A stretch of 64,000 nucleotides of DNA from Pogonophryne albipinna (GCA_028583405.1 CM053253.1:13093112-13157111); one strand, 5' to 3'; counted from the stretch's first letter, positions 1 through 62,272 are shown. Notes: generated from the letters alone by a model not told the origin. Numbers and translations are program-made.

Positions 1-280
1 ATGCTCTCAAATTTAAATACCACGCTCTTGAATAAAGATAGGGAATAACCCCCATAGGTGTGTTCCATCAGTAGTCGCCATCGTTGAAAAGCAACTCCGA
101 TATTGACTCTGGTTTGAATTCTCCTAGTTTCCACTTTGTTTTTGTTCCTAATTTGCTCCGTTACATTATTTCCTTTGCCACCAGTAGACGACGTTGAACC
201 TAACTCTGCCATGGTGAAAGTGGCCGCCTGTTGCTGGCGAGTCATTGAAGTACTGCTGCAATGCACACCCAATGACGGCA

Positions 281-550
281 CGCCCAATGAGGGCACGAGA
301 TACATTTGTGCGTGCACGAGATGGAAGGCTGACAGACAGGACGGCAATCCAATCCGTTTAGCCGGCCCGGCTAAACGGATTGGTCGTAATTTTTACAGTA
401 TTACGCCTTCCACAGATGAATTTTTTTTATGGATTTTTTGTCAAAGCACTTAAGATATGCATTGCTATCGGGATGTTAAGAGCATTCCATGGAATATAAC
501 AAAAAGTGTATCTCGAGCCGGTTTCTCAAACTTACCTACCCCCCCTTTAA
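281..550. repeat. Dispersed repeat, copy 1
   Basis: This stretch is related to 13284-13505 in the same orientation. Shared blocks include the start CCAATGAGGGCACGAGATA and the core GCTATCGGGATGTTAAGAGC, followed by a long near-identical run through ATTCCATGGAATATAACAAA. Both copies end in a pyrimidine/C-rich block followed by TTAA. This looks like a non-autonomous DNA transposon remnant; the TTAA end suggests a piggyBac- or Kolobok-like target site. The left end is not resolved and may lie further left, within 1-280. Confidence 0.7.
349..383. repeat. Perfect inverted repeat, 17-bp arms, 1-nt spacer
   Basis: The left arm is CCAATCCGTTTAGCCGG. After a single C the exact reverse complement follows, giving a 35-nt hairpin-capable palindrome inside repeat copy 1. 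In the copy near 13330 the matching place has only a short inverted GCCGG/CCGGC core. Confidence 0.9.
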
Positions 551-1560
551 ATTACTTGTTTGGATTCAGGAACAATTTAAGGAACTGCCTTATTTGACCC
601 TACAAAGTATTTTTTTAGATGATAGTTACGTTGTAGATAATTGAAAATTCCTTCCTGAAATCATCCTATATTTATTACAAGAATTTAAGTGTTTTTAAGA
701 AGTATATTCAGATAACGGTTTACCTGTATTCTGAAGGTGAATTTTTATTGTTCCATTTTAAGACATTTATTTACCCATTTATCTTGGAAAATCTATGCAT
801 GTATATGAGATTAATACATGTACTGTACTGTTTGATTTGCAGTATTGTCCTCCAATAGAAATGTCTGTCTGCATTTCTTCTAGTTGAGACCAGTATTTGC
901 ACACATCATCTTTGTTGACTGTTACCATACCTTCCTGCCATAACCTGTTTATTATAATGTCGAATATTCTATATCCAGAAACAAAAGCTACCTGGAAATG
1001 TATTAAGATTAAATTCCAATACGAATCAACAACTGCACCGCTCCATATCTGATCATTTACAGTTTTTGCACTCATTGGAAATACCTTACTGTAAGAAAAT
1101 ACATGGAATAGTTACACATGTTATGCATACTGTGATGCATTTTTTCCAATCAAAAACGACCAACAACCTATCACAAGTAATCAAGACAATGATCATTCTC
1201 AGTTAGCGCAGTATTGTTTTTTTCTACAAGATATACACTGTCATACATGCTCAGCTAGCTCAGTATTGAGTCATGTAGTGAGATCAGTTGTAAAGCAATA
1301 TAACATGCATAGACTGATGAGTATAATACATTCAGAGGGCAAAATAGTCCTCATTACTCTTATATCTCTAATTTAGTGTCTCATTTTTGCTTATTTCTGT
1401 TATCAAAAGCTAAAATAAAATAGCACATGCATGACTTGGAGTGTACCAAAGATGTTTTTATTTTTAGTCTTCACTGCTTTTATAAGTAAACTAGATTTAG
1501 GTTACAGAAATAAAAATCAGTTACCTAGAAGAAGTCTCAGAATAGCTGTGGCCGTTCAGC
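551..1560. other. AT-rich intergenic DNA, no gene recognised
   Basis: No splice-supported coding exon is recognised here. A 98-codon open frame lies on the minus strand at 779-1075. I cannot match it to a family, so it is not called a gene. Confidence 0.5.
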
Positions 1561-1571
1561 ATTAAAACAAC

Positions 1572-1577
1572 TTTATT
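1572..1577 (-). promoter_or_regulatory. gp9: Candidate polyadenylation signal of the gp9-like gene
   Basis: AATAAA reads on the minus strand (TTTATT on plus), about 285 nt after the stop codon at 1861. It would give a short 3' UTR of roughly 300 nt. Position and motif only; other signals could be used. Confidence 0.5.
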
Positions 1578-1860
1578 GCAACAAACAAAGACAGTCGTTG
1601 TGCTTCCGTCAACTCTATTCTCCTCTAGTGTTTCAGCAATTCCATTATAGTAGGTCCCTCAGGTAGCCTTTATCTTTATAGTGTGCTTCTTGTGCAACAC
1701 ATCCAGTACTTGTGGCAGTAACTCCATGTTGAGTGGTTTTTCTAGTTCCCCCGCACAAATGAGAGAATCCACAGTGACCTCCAGCGGTGCAGTGTGTAGC
1801 CTCCTCCTGTGTTTAGGCCTCAGTGAGCGCAAAGAGTCGGCCTCCAATCCTAAATGTCTC

Positions 1861-2394
1861 TCACAAATGTAGTGTGAAGCTGGACGTTTTTGCTAGTCTC
1901 AAGCTCCACAGAAGCAGAAGAATGAGGAAGCATAGCACCACTCCAATCACAGTGTTATAAGTACAATCAGTACAGACTGCCAGCACACAGGAGGAGAAGT
2001 ATTCATCGCTGAGTTCAGTGATGGCTTTTTGAACCACAGAGTCTGGGCCGGCACATATCGGCTCCTTTAAGACAACGGCCCTGTTCCTCAGCAACCAGCT
2101 CCTCAGGTATTGGATCCTACAGTCGCAGTGGAAGGGGTTTCCCGAAAGTGAGACCTTTTTCAGAGCAACCAGTCTGTCAAAATGGCCGGGAGACACTGAG
2201 GTGAGCCGGTTGTCCTGAACATGGAGCTCTGTGGTGTCTGAGGGCAGAGTGGGCAGCTCCACCAGGTCTAAAGAGCTGCAGTTGACCTGCAGACCCTCAG
2301 GAAGGAGAGCTGAACACAGGCAGGGCCGACCAGTGGTGTGTGCGCTTGATGTGGCCCAGACCAGGAAGACAGCTAAGATTAAACTGCAGAGCAT
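1861..2394 (-). CDS. gp9: Platelet glycoprotein IX-like (GPIX/GPIb-beta family)
   Basis: The 177-aa product is a small type I membrane protein. It fits the leucine-rich subunits that assemble with GPIb-alpha into the von Willebrand factor receptor on platelets and fish thrombocytes. Residues 1-18 form a signal peptide. Cys25, Cys27 and Cys39 suit an N-terminal cysteine cap, with a possible glycosylation sequon at Asn38. One leucine-rich repeat spans about 52-85. The C-terminal cap holds NPFHCDC at 86-92 plus Cys114 and Cys136, and a membrane segment covers about 148-165. GPIX is preferred because I recall human GPIX also has 177 residues and similar PG-FD-L and HCDC-YLR-WL patterns. I also recall mouse Gp9 and Iqsec1 on the same chromosome. 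Features closer to GPIb-beta are DTTEL and the extra juxtamembrane cysteines 141 and 144. The start is ATG at 2394, one base after a good splice acceptor, and the coding region is a single exon, as in mammals. The tail may be frameshifted (see findings). Confidence 0.8.
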   Translation of the reverse strand: MLCSLILAVFLVWATSSAHTTGRPCLCSALLPEGLQVNCSSLDLVELPTLPSDTTELHVQDNRLTSVSPGHFDRLVALKKVSLSGNPFHCDCRIQYLRSWLLRNRAVVLKEPICAGPDSVVQKAITELSDEYFSSCVLAVCTDCTYNTVIGVVLCFLILLLLWSLRLAKTSSFTLHL

Positions 2395-2395
2395 C

Positions 2396-2745
2396 CTGTT
2401 GGAAAGGGAAAGATTATTCCAATACTTTCACTGTTATTTCCAGTTGAGATAATAATAGGAGCAGGGAGGATTCCTAGAGTGCAGCACTAAGCCAGTTGTT
2501 ATATTGGAGAATCCTAAATAAAAAAAGTGATAATTAAGATGTGTATTAGAACAAGATAACGTTTCTTCAGAATCTTGATTTATTGTTTATGTCAAAACTG
2601 ATTACATCTATTAGGTGAAATTAAATATATACATATTTTTAATGAAGAGATACAGGCAAATGACAAAGTGAATGATACATTCCTTGTTTTCTTAAGTTAC
2701 ACAACAAATACACACCTTTTATAGTCCAGCCAACTTGGAACTTAC
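2396..2745 (-). other. gp9: Inferred 5' UTR intron of the gp9-like gene
   Basis: On the minus strand the sequence just before the start codon is a pyrimidine-rich acceptor ending TTTCCAACAG at 2396. A strong donor, AGGAG|GTAAGTTCC, sits at 2745. Together they define a 350-nt intron that would place the start codon at the beginning of exon 2. Mammalian genes of this family also have intron-containing 5' ends. Inferred from splice motifs only. Confidence 0.5.
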
Positions 2746-2880
2746 CTCCTGCGGTGCCAGTCATCCTTACAATATAATTATTTGTTCATTGTTCTAGTCC
2801 GTTTGTTGCACAGCCGATACAGAACGACGTCAGTGTGAGGAACGCACCAATAACACTGCACGATTATGCCGCATTCACTG
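2746..2880 (-). promoter_or_regulatory. gp9: Putative noncoding first exon and core promoter of gp9-like gene
   Basis: The region lies upstream of the predicted donor at 2745. A CRE-like TGACGTCG (minus strand, about 2825-2832) is in it. Two short upstream ATG frames are present on the minus strand. The one starting at 2764 would, if spliced as predicted, run 11 codons and overlap the gp9 start in another frame. The transcription start itself cannot be seen, so the right boundary is a guess. Confidence 0.35.
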
Positions 2881-2905
2881 TGAAGGAGCCCCATCTGCTT
2901 AGAGG

Positions 2906-2921
2906 AGATAAGAGTTTATCT
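2906..2921. promoter_or_regulatory. Inverted pair of GATA motifs
   Basis: AGATAA at 2906-2911 and TTATCT at 2916-2921 are exact WGATAR sites in inverted orientation, 4 nt apart. They lie about 0.5 kb upstream of the gp9-like start codon. GATA1 drives megakaryocyte/thrombocyte genes of the GPIb-IX-V complex, so they are plausible control sites. No binding evidence can be seen from sequence. Confidence 0.4.
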
Positions 2922-2949
2922 ATTAACTAGTGGCGGAGGCTATCTTAAG

Positions 2950-3527
2950 CTCATCCACACAATGTTTGTTACTGACATCCACTGCAGTGATGAGGGCTAA
3001 GAGGATCCAGAACACAGCTGGGAGCATGTACAGCTTTATGTGAATTTAAAAGTACCTATGAGATATTTTGAAAGCCAAATATTAAATGAGCTTGACACCA
3101 AAGAGAAAATGTTTCGTGATGGAATTCTAGGCTGCAAAGCAGAAAGGAGGTTTATCCAAAAAATAATGTCACACTTCCACAGCCGAGTTTGAAAGATTAT
3201 TTCCACTGGCTGATCCTATGAGGAACTGTGTGGCCAGCACATGATTCACCAATAGGTGGTGTAATGGCACACATTTCCACATGATTTTAAAGCACTTTAA
3301 TGTATGCCCTCTAGTGGAAATGCTGCAACACTTAGAAATGGAAAGTAATGATGGAGCCTGGAAGTGGAAGATACTGGAGCCTAAAGATAAGGCTCCTTTG
3401 CAAAATGCATTAAAGAAGAAAAAGAGTTTAATTTCCCTTTGATTCGCAGTGACAGCTGAACCCGAGCTCAATAAGATGGGGCATTTTCTACTTTATACAC
3501 ACTGGAGAGCAAAAACAACACATGCGT
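2950..3527. other. Intergenic DNA between the gp9-like gene and the iqsec1 3' end
   Basis: No exon, RNA gene or recognised repeat is seen. The stretch would hold upstream regulatory DNA of the gp9-like gene and the transcription termination zone of iqsec1, since both genes are transcribed leftward. Confidence 0.4.
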
Positions 3528-6500
3528 ACCATAAGTCATATATTCGTTTATTTTGCGTTCTCAACATTGTCACAGTTGAAGTTTTACAATAACTGGGGTC
3601 TTACTGACTCACTACTCACTGTACAAACAGAATGCACATATAAATGAGGCCATTCTTGTCTTTTTTCTTTTTAAATGTGTCTCACGTCAGACTGAACAGC
3701 TTGCAGCAGGATGTGTGTTTTTTGTACGCGTGTGTGTGTGTTGGGGGTTGTTTGTATGAAAAGAGAGCTGGATGTGAAATGGCAGCAAACTTCCTAACAG
3801 TCTGTTTTTGAGTTATACAGCACTTGTCTGTTCACTGGAGGCAGAGACAATCGATATGTTCATATATCACCCCCTAATCCATCTATGAGGTGATGTGTAT
3901 ACATCCGGATCTTAACTGCAGATATCAGAATAGAGTACTGATCATATACACACTATGTACAGCTGATTCAACCCCCATCTTGGTCCCTTCATTAAAGATA
4001 AACCATCCATACAAGCAGTTCATCTGTTTGCACACCAGAATCCCATATTTACACGATGAAAGCCCTCAGCAACAGAAGTGCAATGTTCCTTTTGTTTGTA
4101 ATTTACACAATGGCTTTTTGCTGATGAAATGCATGCCGAGCTTCATAACTACCAGCTTAACATAGAGCAACAAGAACACGTCAACATCAGGAAAATCGAA
4201 ATAAATCAAAACCAAAATGTATAGGCTGATTTCTTCCCCATCAGCTCACAGTGAATAGGACACATGATGATCCATGCAGTGCATTGTTGGGGTACTTTCT
4301 CACAAAGAATGACTGGAGACATTTGAAGCACTACAACACACACCAAAATAAACAGGTTCCTCGGTTTTTACATCATCCCAAGATTTCAGAATCATAGCAA
4401 AAAAATACAAAATCCATGGAAAGACACATTCAACTGATCATTAATGTCTCGTATGTGATATGTGTGTCATCTGAACGTCCTTGTTAATTCACATGAGGAG
4501 AAATGTGTGAGAATAAGCCTGACTTATGGCAATGGTCTTCTTTGTGAATGTTAAAATACATTTACAACCTGAATATTGGGACAAACTGTTTACTGTCACT
4601 AATTTACACACTAGAATAGACTCTTATTTGTAGAATGTAGAAAGTTATTCTTTATATATACCCAGTTCCTTTGTTCAGTTTGCATTTTGTATATCATAAC
4701 TGCAATTCCTGAAAAAAATGAAAGTGTTCTTTCATATGTGCTTATCCAGCAAAATATTTCTGTTCAGCCCAAAGAGAAGCATATTCCTTTTATTAAAATA
4801 TATACACACATTCCTCTTTCCACTGTGAACTGTGTAAGTAAGTATTTATATATTCTCAAATGAAAAAAGATATTTTTTTTTCACCTGAATCTCGTCCTGG
4901 ACAACAAGATAACAGACTTCCACTCTCAATACAAGTCTGCATTTTCTAAACATGATTGCACTTAAACTTGCTATGGTAACACTGATTCGTTATACAATGT
5001 GCAGAGGATAGCCTCACATTAATAACATTACATGCAAAAATCACTTACTAGACATTCCACTGAACTCCAAGTCTGTACCTCTCATACGACCACGAGGACA
5101 GCCACACATTAATTTACTGAGAAAGACTCTGACAGGGGTCAAAACAAATATAAATAAATAATAACGCAACACGGAAAAAAAACGCACAAATTGGAGGGAC
5201 ACCTTGCTTGTTGTTAATGTACAAAATCAGTACAAAGATATTGCACATATGATAGAAAAAGATGAAAAAAATACTTCACTATGTAGGAACTGATTTTATT
5301 CACTCACCAAACGTCGTTGGCAAATAAAAAATGTTTTACTAAACAAGGCAAAAGAAGATTTCAAACGTGTTTCTGTTTTAGAATTTAAGAGTCAGGAGAG
5401 CAGCTGTCACATATTTTAAAGGCAACAGACTTAACATGTTCAACGCGTTCTGCGGGTCCTTTTGTAACATTTGAACTGAGCCCCTGAGGGTATTTAAAAT
5501 GTATTTTCAATCTTTGTTACTTTCTACAGTTTAAGCAGCCACAGTATGAGTAGTAAACTGAGATTAAAACAACCAACCAGCCCAGTTTATCATTCAGGAG
5601 TTGACAGGAAAAGTCTGCTTTGTGACCTCAGTGTTTCGAGGCCCATATGCAACAGCTGCCTTCCAGAGGCTCCGTCTGATCCATTTGAAAGGCAAAATTC
5701 AGATTATAGGCCGACTGAGTTCACTCCTTTCAGATCTTCATCCTGTCACCCCAGAGTCAGTATAATACTGATAAAATTCATTTTTGCAGATAATAATAAT
5801 TGTAAGTATAATCTTACAAATTACTTAACGCACAATATACTGTACATGAAGTCTTGACTAAATAGATTATGCATTAATAATTGGCACATTTATTTATGAG
5901 AGCTAGGAGACAACACATATAGCTGTCATCTACAGTAAATACAGCACTAGAACTACAATGACTGAGACGGTCGGCTCAGCAGTTTACCTGTCCTTTGATT
6001 TAAGTTAGTATGAAATGATTATATCTTCACTACGCATGAGCTCTACGCGAGGCAACGACACATTGCATTCATATGATGGTAGGATCTGAAAACCAAAGAG
6101 TTGTAAGTTGACTTCTGAAAGGCTGTGCACAAGAAATGATGCCATCGTTGTGACAGAGAAAACAGTCAGCCACACCTTTCCTCCTGATTATGTAAAGGTA
6201 AGACCGGTTATTGTAGGAATGAAGCAGTGGGGAGCGGCTTGGTGAGAGAACGCATTTTCTCTGCAGCCGTCACGGCCGGGCGGTGTGTGTGTGTGTGTGT
6301 CTCCCCCCCACAAAAACCCTGATAGGGCCAAGCCCATGATCAGGCAAACTTGTAAAAGGCCCCTGGTGGAACGTGTGAGTCCGATTTCCATCCTGCATAT
6401 TATTTAGAGCTGGAGGTGAAAAAGGTGCCTGCGTGTGATTGGTTCACAGCAGCGGTTAAACACAGTGGACAGGCCATAGAGTTCTGCTGTCAATCCCTTT

Positions 6501-6564
6501 GGTGTTAGCAATTGTCCCTTCTTCATAAAGTTCCTCCTCGCTCCTCCTCTCTGCGTTAGGAGCA
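3528..6564 (-). other. iqsec1: Putative 3' UTR of iqsec1
   Basis: About 3.0 kb of AT-rich sequence runs from the iqsec1 stop codon at 6565 to the poly(A) signal near 3550. No splice-bounded coding exon is recognised. A pure (GT)9 lies at 6283-6300. The exact 3' end is inferred and would need transcript data. Confidence 0.45.
3547..3552 (-). promoter_or_regulatory. iqsec1: Candidate polyadenylation signal of iqsec1
   Basis: AATAAA reads on the minus strand. On the same strand a GT-rich stretch (ATGTGTTGTTTTTGCTC) begins about 25 nt further on, the usual layout of a vertebrate poly(A) site. Cleavage would fall near 3525-3535. Other AATAAA motifs occur within 3553-6564 and may give shorter ends. 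Confidence 0.5.
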
Positions 6565-54001
<47,437 letters not shown>

Positions 54002-54260
54002 GGCGGAGCCCGGTCTGCTAGACTGGGACCCGGGGTCTCGCGCCCGCCTGGGGTCCGTGCTGCTCACCACGGCGCGCCACACGCTGGGTTTGTCCATCCT
54101 GTATGCTGGTCAATGGGACTGCGTGATTGAGACAGCGTGCGCACACGGGCTCACTCACACTCACTCTCCCCTCTCCCTCCCAGTCACAAACACAAGGCAG
54201 CTAGAGAGCGGTGTGTGTGATGTAACGAGGAGCGTCCAAGAGGCTGGCGGCAGGTGGGGG
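54002..54260 (-). promoter_or_regulatory. iqsec1: CpG-rich putative promoter / 5' UTR of the distal iqsec1 isoform
   Basis: The sequence upstream of the predicted start is GC-rich with several CpG and GCGC/CGCG motifs (for example GGCGCGCC near 54071), unlike its AT-rich surroundings. This suits a broad CpG-type promoter. The open frame on the opposite strand at 54000-54272 is a by-product of this composition. Confidence 0.45.
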
Positions 54261-54405
54261 GGTGGCTGCTGATGGAGGAGGAAGGGTGGAGGGAGGGTTG
54301 TCATTGAGCCAAGAAGCTAAAGGAGCTGTCTGTTAGAAACTGATGTAAAGCCTCTGTGTTAAAGCATAGAGGATGAAGGGTAAGTCTGTACTGGAGTCAG
54401 TGCCT

Positions 54406-54419
54406 GGGGGGGGGGGGGG
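54406..54419. repeat. Poly(G)14 run
   Basis: Fourteen consecutive G lie just upstream of the distal iqsec1 promoter region. Confidence 0.9.
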
Positions 54420-58682
<4,263 letters not shown>

Positions 58683-58686
58683 TTAA

Positions 58687-59188
58687 AGGGGACCGATCAT
58701 GCAAAATGCACTTTTGTACGTCTTTTATACATGAATATGTGTCCCCGGTGTGTCAGGGAACTCACCAAGTGTCAGAAAACACAACCCTCTCTCTTTTCCT
58801 CTAAAAACGGGGCTGCAACGGATCTGATACAGATTGATCCAGATTTGAAAATTCTCTGACGTCAGGAACGAGGAGCTCCGCCTATGCAACTCTCCACCTA
58901 TGAGGAGGAGACAGCCACTGCCATTGCTGTTCGAAAGCACTGGAGACGCTGTAGTACATATGCCAGGCCTGTAGGTGGCGCTGTAGTCTGCCACAAAAGC
59001 AGCAAAGAAGACTTCTCACAGAATCAGCCCCTGCAAAAAAAGGGCTGGAAAAGACCAAATAGAGCGAAATGAGGCATGGCTAAAATGCATGATCTGTTTG
59101 GTATTTTGAAAAAAAAACCTTCACAGACATGTTTTATATAGGTATGGCCCTACAATATATTATTCAAATATAGCATGATAGGTTCACT
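58687..59188. mobile_element. TTAA-flanked non-autonomous element (502 bp)
   Basis: The left end AGGGGACCGATCATGC and right end GCATGATAGGTTCACT are imperfect inverted repeats. TTAA lies at 58683-58686 and 59189-59192. The structure parallels that of the element at 17889-18628, but it belongs to a different family. Its interior has CpG-containing sequence and a GGTGGCGCTGTAGT motif, and no transposase. Confidence 0.8.
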
Positions 59189-59192
59189 TTAA

Positions 59193-60817
59193 GAAAAATG
59201 AATGATGTGTCATCAGCAAAATATACTTACAAATATATACAAAATGCCGCCTGTCCCTCATATATACACAATGTATTGAAGTTACTATTATACCTTATAC
59301 TACTTATACCTTCTTCATAATCTACACAATGGCCCCTGTTGACTAACACAGCATCAACAAGTAGAAAAAAAGAACTGGACTGAACAATAGGATTGAAAGA
59401 CAATTGGCTTTAATAAGGGGATGAAGTGCAGGTGGAGAGGTCGGAGGAGAAGCTCAGGTGAGGGGAATGAGGTAATTAAGGAGGAGGAGAGGCAGGGATC
59501 TGATTTACAGAGGAGGATCTGTGAAAGCAGGGAATGTGGTTGAAAGTGTGTACATGGGAAAAGGAGGGAAAGGAAGCAGGAACACAAGAGTAGAAATACA
59601 GCAGACAGAAAACAAAGGCTACAATTCAGTTGAGTCTGGGGGCTTTACAGAGCCAGCCTGGTACAAGATCTTAAATCAAAGGCCATTTAGAATGGGGATT
59701 AAGTATTCATTAGGCCATAAATATGCAATATCACAGAGTCATAATGGAAAGCTAGTCCAGAGCTCCTTGATCAGGTCGTGCTGTTCCTTCATGTCTCATT
59801 TTTTATGACCCAGGAAGGGGAAAACAAAAATCCACCCTCAGAATCTAATCCCTCTGTCATCTGCATTTTCTACTCCTCACTCGCAGGAGATCTCATCGCA
59901 AACACAATTCAGCAGCGGCACCAGTAATATCTTGTTGCACATACACAGACAAATCCCTCCACTTGAGAAATAGAGCTGAAAAAGCAGCTGAGAACAAGCG
60001 ATCAGGCTCTCCAGTTTTATTACCTGGGGAAAAGTATGCCTCGCTCGCCTTGCTCTCTCACCTCATCCCAACAAAGCCCCCCCCCCCCCCCTGCTCGATC
60101 TGAGCAGCGAAACAGAGTTATGGAATTGCAAAAGCCTCCTATCAGACCGGGAGATGAATCTAAAGCGCACGGAGGACTCTTTGCTTGATATTACTGTGGC
60201 ATGGAGCTGATGAAAAGATAAGCTATGTGAGAGACTCCCACAGTATCACTAATCTCTCACTACATCTAATTTACCAGGGAAGTGGAAATGGGGAATACAG
60301 AGAGAGAAAATCATTGGTTAAGAAGAAGGGAGGCTTGAGGTGGATCGATTGCGCTTGTATCACCAGAGACTTTTAAAATCACACTGATGTCACACATTAT
60401 TTTTAACTTGAAATGTAACACCTGTGCGCGGTCACTAGACAGGTGGGTGTCTTTTCATTACTGCTGAAGAGACGCATTAACTGCAGGCACAATGTGCTTG
60501 TTCTTCCTTGACTGATAAAAGAAAAAACTTCTGCCTCTCTGAGTTATAACAGAGTTACATATTTTGTTATAATGAAGCTGCTTGTTCATGTGCTGAAAGA
60601 AATAGTAATTCATATTTATCAAGTGTTCCATGTCTTCAGTGAAGACCTATCACATATAATGTCACGGCCAAATGACTGCTGCTGACATTATGAGTGTTCG
60701 TTGCAATGATAGCGCTGTGACAGTACATTTTGGTTATTATGGCTTGATACCAAGTCAACATAATCGTGTGCGTCCACAATGTTCTACAACTCTCGCCTTT
60801 GAGAAAAAAACAGAACA
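59193..60817. other. iqsec1 5' flank, part C
   Basis: About 1.6 kb with no gene recognised. A run of 15 C lies at 60077-60091. Confidence 0.45.
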
Positions 60818-60825
60818 GAGCGAAC

Positions 60826-62272
60826 TAGGGGTGGGCGATATTGAAAAATATATTATCACGATATTTTTCAAGCAGTATCACGATAGACGATATATATCAC
60901 GATATTTTTTCATGTCGGTTATTATGGTTATTTTTCAAGTTACTTAACAGTACAAGCACCTACAAGATAACAGAAACTAAAACAAAAAGGAGTAACAGAC
61001 CAAAATAGCATTTCAAGCTGGTTTTATTTCTGAAATGAATCCCTGAATGAACAATTCAACATTTTGATATGGCTTCAAGGCACAGTTTCTCAGTATAAAA
61101 ATGAACTTTCTTAGGTAGCACTAGCAGTGAACATCAATAAACATGAAAAGGAGGGTAAAACATAACTAAGTAAAACATAAAACATCAATGAGGAAAAGTC
61201 AGTGCCAAACAATTAAAATGTAAACTTTAGACTTGAAGTGCAATAAAATACTTTAGCATAACTGAAGGGAAAAACTATATAAATACCTTATTGATAAAAT
61301 AAAATATAAGCCAACAGAATCAAACAAGACAATAAATAAAGTGTCATAGTGTCCGCTGTCATAGCCCCCTGCGCCGCGCACGGAGAGCCTCTTCCCCTCC
61401 CGCTCCCCCAGCCTCACCTACTGATTTTAATTTCACCATATATCAAGCCCGATCGATTTCACAATGTCAGCGCACCTCTGCTTCCGTGTTGGTAGTTCAG
61501 TCCGAGTTGTTTGAGTGAGCAACCCACTCTCACTCCATAATCGCCCAGGAGCGACGTTTGGTCAGTGTCCGTGGCGTGCAGTTGTGACGCTCCTAGGCTC
61601 CTTCAGCTTCATAAAGGGACGCAAATAGCTTTCAACTGATTGCAATGTATTCCCATCTGTGGCGGGATTTGACGCTCATGGAAGCACGGCATTCGTTTGT
61701 GTCGGCTGCCCTTAAAGGCAATGTGAGCGTCCATTCTCATTGGATAACGGAGAATTGTACACCCGGAAGTAAGTATTCCACTTACTGTCGATTGATTTTA
61801 CAGTGATATCTGCACTACTCATCGACTAAAAAACACCAGATTATCCTTGTTGATTACACAACATTGATTGGTTTAAATTGTGTGCAATGCTTTTGTATTT
61901 TTCCCCTTCGATTTGGAGAAACAAATATTTTTTCGGAGTAAAGGATGGCAGAAAACACTACACTACCCAGAATCCCCAGCTATCGTTTGGACTACATCAT
62001 GTGCTCTGTTTGACAAAACCCGTTTTTTTTCACCATTCATTCCAATGGCTGGGGTCTATGTCATGTGATCTTCAAATTTCTCCCTGCAAAAAAAAAAAAC
62101 ATGGCCGAACTTCGTTTTATTCTCGGTGGAAAAAGCCTATTTTAAAGTTAGTTAGTTTATTTTTTTTAGTTTTTTTTTTTTTTATCACGATAGATACGAT
62201 ATCTCTGAAAAAGCATATCGTGGAGACCTAATATCGTCACGACGATATATATCGTCATATCGCCCACCCCTA
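60826..62272. mobile_element. hAT-type non-autonomous element (1447 bp) with exact 8-bp target duplication
   Basis: The termini TAGGGGTGGGCGATAT and ATATCGCCCACCCCTA are perfect inverted repeats. GAGCGAAC flanks both sides (60818-60825 and 62273-62280). Sub-terminal regions are rich in TATCACGATA/TATCGTGATA-type repeats. The interior has an AT-rich left half, a CpG-rich block at about 61370-61790, and the segment ACTACCCAGAATCCCC. No transposase frame is seen. Part of the interior may be another inserted repeat. Confidence 0.92.
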
